A DNA stretch of 64,000 nt from Thalassotalea_F euphylliae (GTDB lineage: Bacteria; Pseudomonadota; Gammaproteobacteria; Enterobacterales; Alteromonadaceae): the NCBI RefSeq assembly GCF_042682785.1, contig NZ_JBHUIB010000003.1:1210649-1274648 (forward strand), read 5' to 3'. Positions 62,433 to 64,000 of this stretch are shown here, one piece after another. Position numbers and translations under genes: made by a program. The notes under the pieces were generated by a model. It made no database searches and was not told the DNA's origin. It was given only the letters and a program-made list of their open reading frames with translations. Position 1 is the stretch's first letter. The number at the start of each line of letters is the position of its first letter.

Positions 62433-63380
62433 TTATCTCTTTTTCTTTTTGGGTTTATTTTTTCGGCCACGGCCTCGAGCTTCTTTACGAGCTTCTCGCT
62501 CAGCAATTTTCTTCTCTTCTAACTGGGCAAAATGCTCGATTTCTTTCTCTACCATTTCAGGTGTTTCAAAGGTGATTTCACCGAGCGTTTTATCCCTAAT
62601 TTCATTTATTAAAATAGCCGACGCCTTGTGAAAATCAACATAGCCCCCACTCTTCACACAGCCTCGTTTTCTGCCTATCTCTTCAATAAGTTCAACTTCT
62701 GTGTGTGGTAGCGTCTCTATTTTATAGCGCTCAGATAAACGATCTGGATAAGCCTCCAATAAATACTCTGCTGCAAAACAAGCGATTTCATCGTGATCAA
62801 ACGCAGTATCTTTTACGGCACTGGTTACGGCCAATCGATATCCACTGTTTTCATTAACTATTTTGGGCCACAACATACCTGGTGTATCGTATAAATATAA
62901 ACCGTCATCTAAACGAATACGTTGCTGTCCTTTCGTAACAGCAGGCTCATTACCCACTTTAGCTTTAGCTTTACCGACAAGTGTATTAATCAACGTGGAT
63001 TTACCAACGTTAGGTATTCCCATAATGACGGCATTAATTTGTTTACCGGTTTCATTTTTAGACGGTGCCAACTTACGAATAAGCTCAGGAATTTGTTTCG
63101 CTATCGAAGGTTGTTCCGTCGTTAACGCAATTGCTTTTACATTTTGCTGGGCATCAAGATACTCAAGCCATCGTTTCGTTAAGGCAGGATCTGCTAAATC
63201 ACTTTTATTCAAAATTTTGATCAAAGGTTTATCACCCCTGATCTCAGTGATCATTGGATTTTCACTACTAAAAGGAAGGCGAGCATCACAGACTTCAATA
63301 ACCACATCTATGGTAGGTAATATCTCTTTAATTTCTTTTTGGGCCTTATGCATATGACCCGGAAACCAATTAATCGCCAT
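62433..63380 (-). CDS. ylqF: ribosome biogenesis GTPase YlqF (RbgA)
   Basis: 315 residues of the circularly permuted GTPase family: the NKSD (G4) motif comes first (about 57-60), then the P-loop GIPNVGKST (about 120-128) and DTPGM (G3, about 165-169). The start INWFPGHMHKAQKEI is diagnostic. RbgA helps late 50S assembly in Bacillus. The C terminus is a highly basic tail (RGRKNKPKKKKR), probably binding rRNA. It leads the two-gene unit with the HIT gene. Confidence 0.95.
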   Translation of the reverse strand: MAINWFPGHMHKAQKEIKEILPTIDVVIEVCDARLPFSSENPMITEIRGDKPLIKILNKSDLADPALTKRWLEYLDAQQNVKAIALTTEQPSIAKQIPELIRKLAPSKNETGKQINAVIMGIPNVGKSTLINTLVGKAKAKVGNEPAVTKGQQRIRLDDGLYLYDTPGMLWPKIVNENSGYRLAVTSAVKDTAFDHDEIACFAAEYLLEAYPDRLSERYKIETLPHTEVELIEEIGRKRGCVKSGGYVDFHKASAILINEIRDKTLGEITFETPEMVEKEIEHFAQLEEKKIAEREARKEARGRGRKNKPKKKKR

Positions 63381-63508
63381 GATAAGTTTCTAAAAATAAA
63401 TAAAAATAATTTTAACAAGTTACGCATTTTAATGCTGTAATTATATTGGTAACGGTAGAAAAACCTAATAAATAGAATTGCTTCCCTCTTCAATGTAAGG
63501 ACAACATT

Positions 63509-64000
63509 ATGATTAGAGCATTACTGTGTGTATTAATGGGTCTTTTTCACTTGCCAGTAACGGCGCAATATCATATTAGCTTTGAAAAAGGAGAATCTAC
63601 ATCACGTGCATCACCTGGCGCTAAAAAATATACGGTCGGTTACGTTCACAACAAACCCTTCTATCAATTCTCTAACGTCAATGTATATCTCGGTATCGAT
63701 GCAAGTTATTGGGACTGGGATAATCACTACGGTAACGACATTACCGGGGGCGCTATGACACCCACACTGACTATCAATGACACCCTCTTTGGTGTCGATG
63801 TCTTTTATCGAATAGGTATCGGGTTAACGTATGTCGATGCCATTAAGTGGCACAACCGTGATTTAGGTGACAACTGGCTCTTCGAGAATAAAGCTGAATT
63901 TGGCATCTCCCCTCTACAACATCACACGATAAAACTCGCAGTGAACCATTACTCGAATGCAGGGCTAAACCAATATAACGATGGAACGAATTTGTTGTAT
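63509..64000 (+). CDS. pagL: PagL-like lipid A 3-O-deacylase (truncated by window end)
   Basis: 164 codons are visible from ATG 63509, which has AAGGA seven bases upstream; the 3' end lies outside the window. Signal peptide about 1-19 (ending VTAQ). Alternating polar/hydrophobic strands (VNVYLGIDASYWDW, FGVDVFYRIGIGLTYVD) suggest an outer-membrane beta-barrel. The motif NHYSNAGLNQYNDG matches the His-Ser catalytic region of PagL (HYSNAGL in Pseudomonas). It would remove the 3-O acyl chain from lipid A. Divergent from ylqF. Confidence 0.85.
   Translation, partial: MIRALLCVLMGLFHLPVTAQYHISFEKGESTSRASPGAKKYTVGYVHNKPFYQFSNVNVYLGIDASYWDWDNHYGNDITGGAMTPTLTINDTLFGVDVFYRIGIGLTYVDAIKWHNRDLGDNWLFENKAEFGISPLQHHTIKLAVNHYSNAGLNQYNDGTNLLY

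Overview
The window looks like a chromosomal segment of a marine gammaproteobacterium of the order Alteromonadales, most likely Colwelliaceae or a close relative (inference from gene content, moderate-to-low GC and protein similarity remembered from these families; the genus cannot be fixed from sequence reading alone). Most of it is well-ordered core genome. No rRNA, tRNA, CRISPR array, insertion sequence or prophage was seen.

Layout. 1-3.0 kb: tail of a membrane protein, tcdA (ct6A tRNA modification) and, convergent with it, a CsdA-CsdE fusion. 3.0-15.5 kb: a long minus-strand block reading rimP-nusA-infB-rbfA-truB-rpsO-pnp-nlpI plus an exported TPR/HExxH protein; a plus-strand solute-binding gene sits between rpsO and pnp. 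15.7-17.5 kb: a CsrD-like degenerate GGDEF/EAL protein. 17.7-24.4 kb: the rsxABCDGE electron-transport operon with nth. 24.6-26.6 kb: arsH, a SigZ-type sigma factor and a SPOUT methyltransferase. 27.1-31.6 kb: a cohesin-like PEP-CTERM protein next to a large M4 metalloprotease that ends in a dockerin-like module. 31.6-41.3 kb: lipoprotein, binding protein, glyoxalase, aminotransferase, peptidases, PanE, acetyltransferases. 41.6-46.2 kb: a two-subunit molybdenum hydroxylase divergent from a ToxR/CadC-like regulator. 46.4-51.5 kb: sugar dehydrogenase, a lone patatin and exported proteins. 51.5-53.9 kb: a probable zinc-starvation pair (COG0523 GTPase and a DksA paralogue lacking two zinc cysteines) behind a perfect 44-bp palindrome. 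54.0-57.7 kb: ETF-ubiquinone oxidoreductase divergent from etfBA with PsrA-like operators. 57.7-62 kb: yciH, a two-receiver protein, and a TyrR-family sigma-54 activator divergent from methionine gamma-lyase, with three TyrR-like boxes and a -24/-12 promoter. 62-64 kb: HIT protein, YlqF GTPase and the start of a PagL-like lipid A deacylase.

How they work together. The 3-15.5 kb block makes translation initiation, ribosome maturation and RNA decay factors; its leader carries a strong promoter followed by a terminator and alternative pairing elements, which suggests attenuation or antitermination. The rsx genes form one tightly coupled membrane complex. The most distinctive loci are (i) the adjacent cohesin-like and dockerin-bearing genes, which could be a minimal surface-attachment system for a secreted protease, (ii) the palindrome-controlled DksA2/ZigA locus, and (iii) the TyrR/sigma-54/methionine gamma-lyase regulatory unit.

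Limits: all family assignments come from reading motifs and from memory of the families; no database search, structure prediction or promoter scoring was run.
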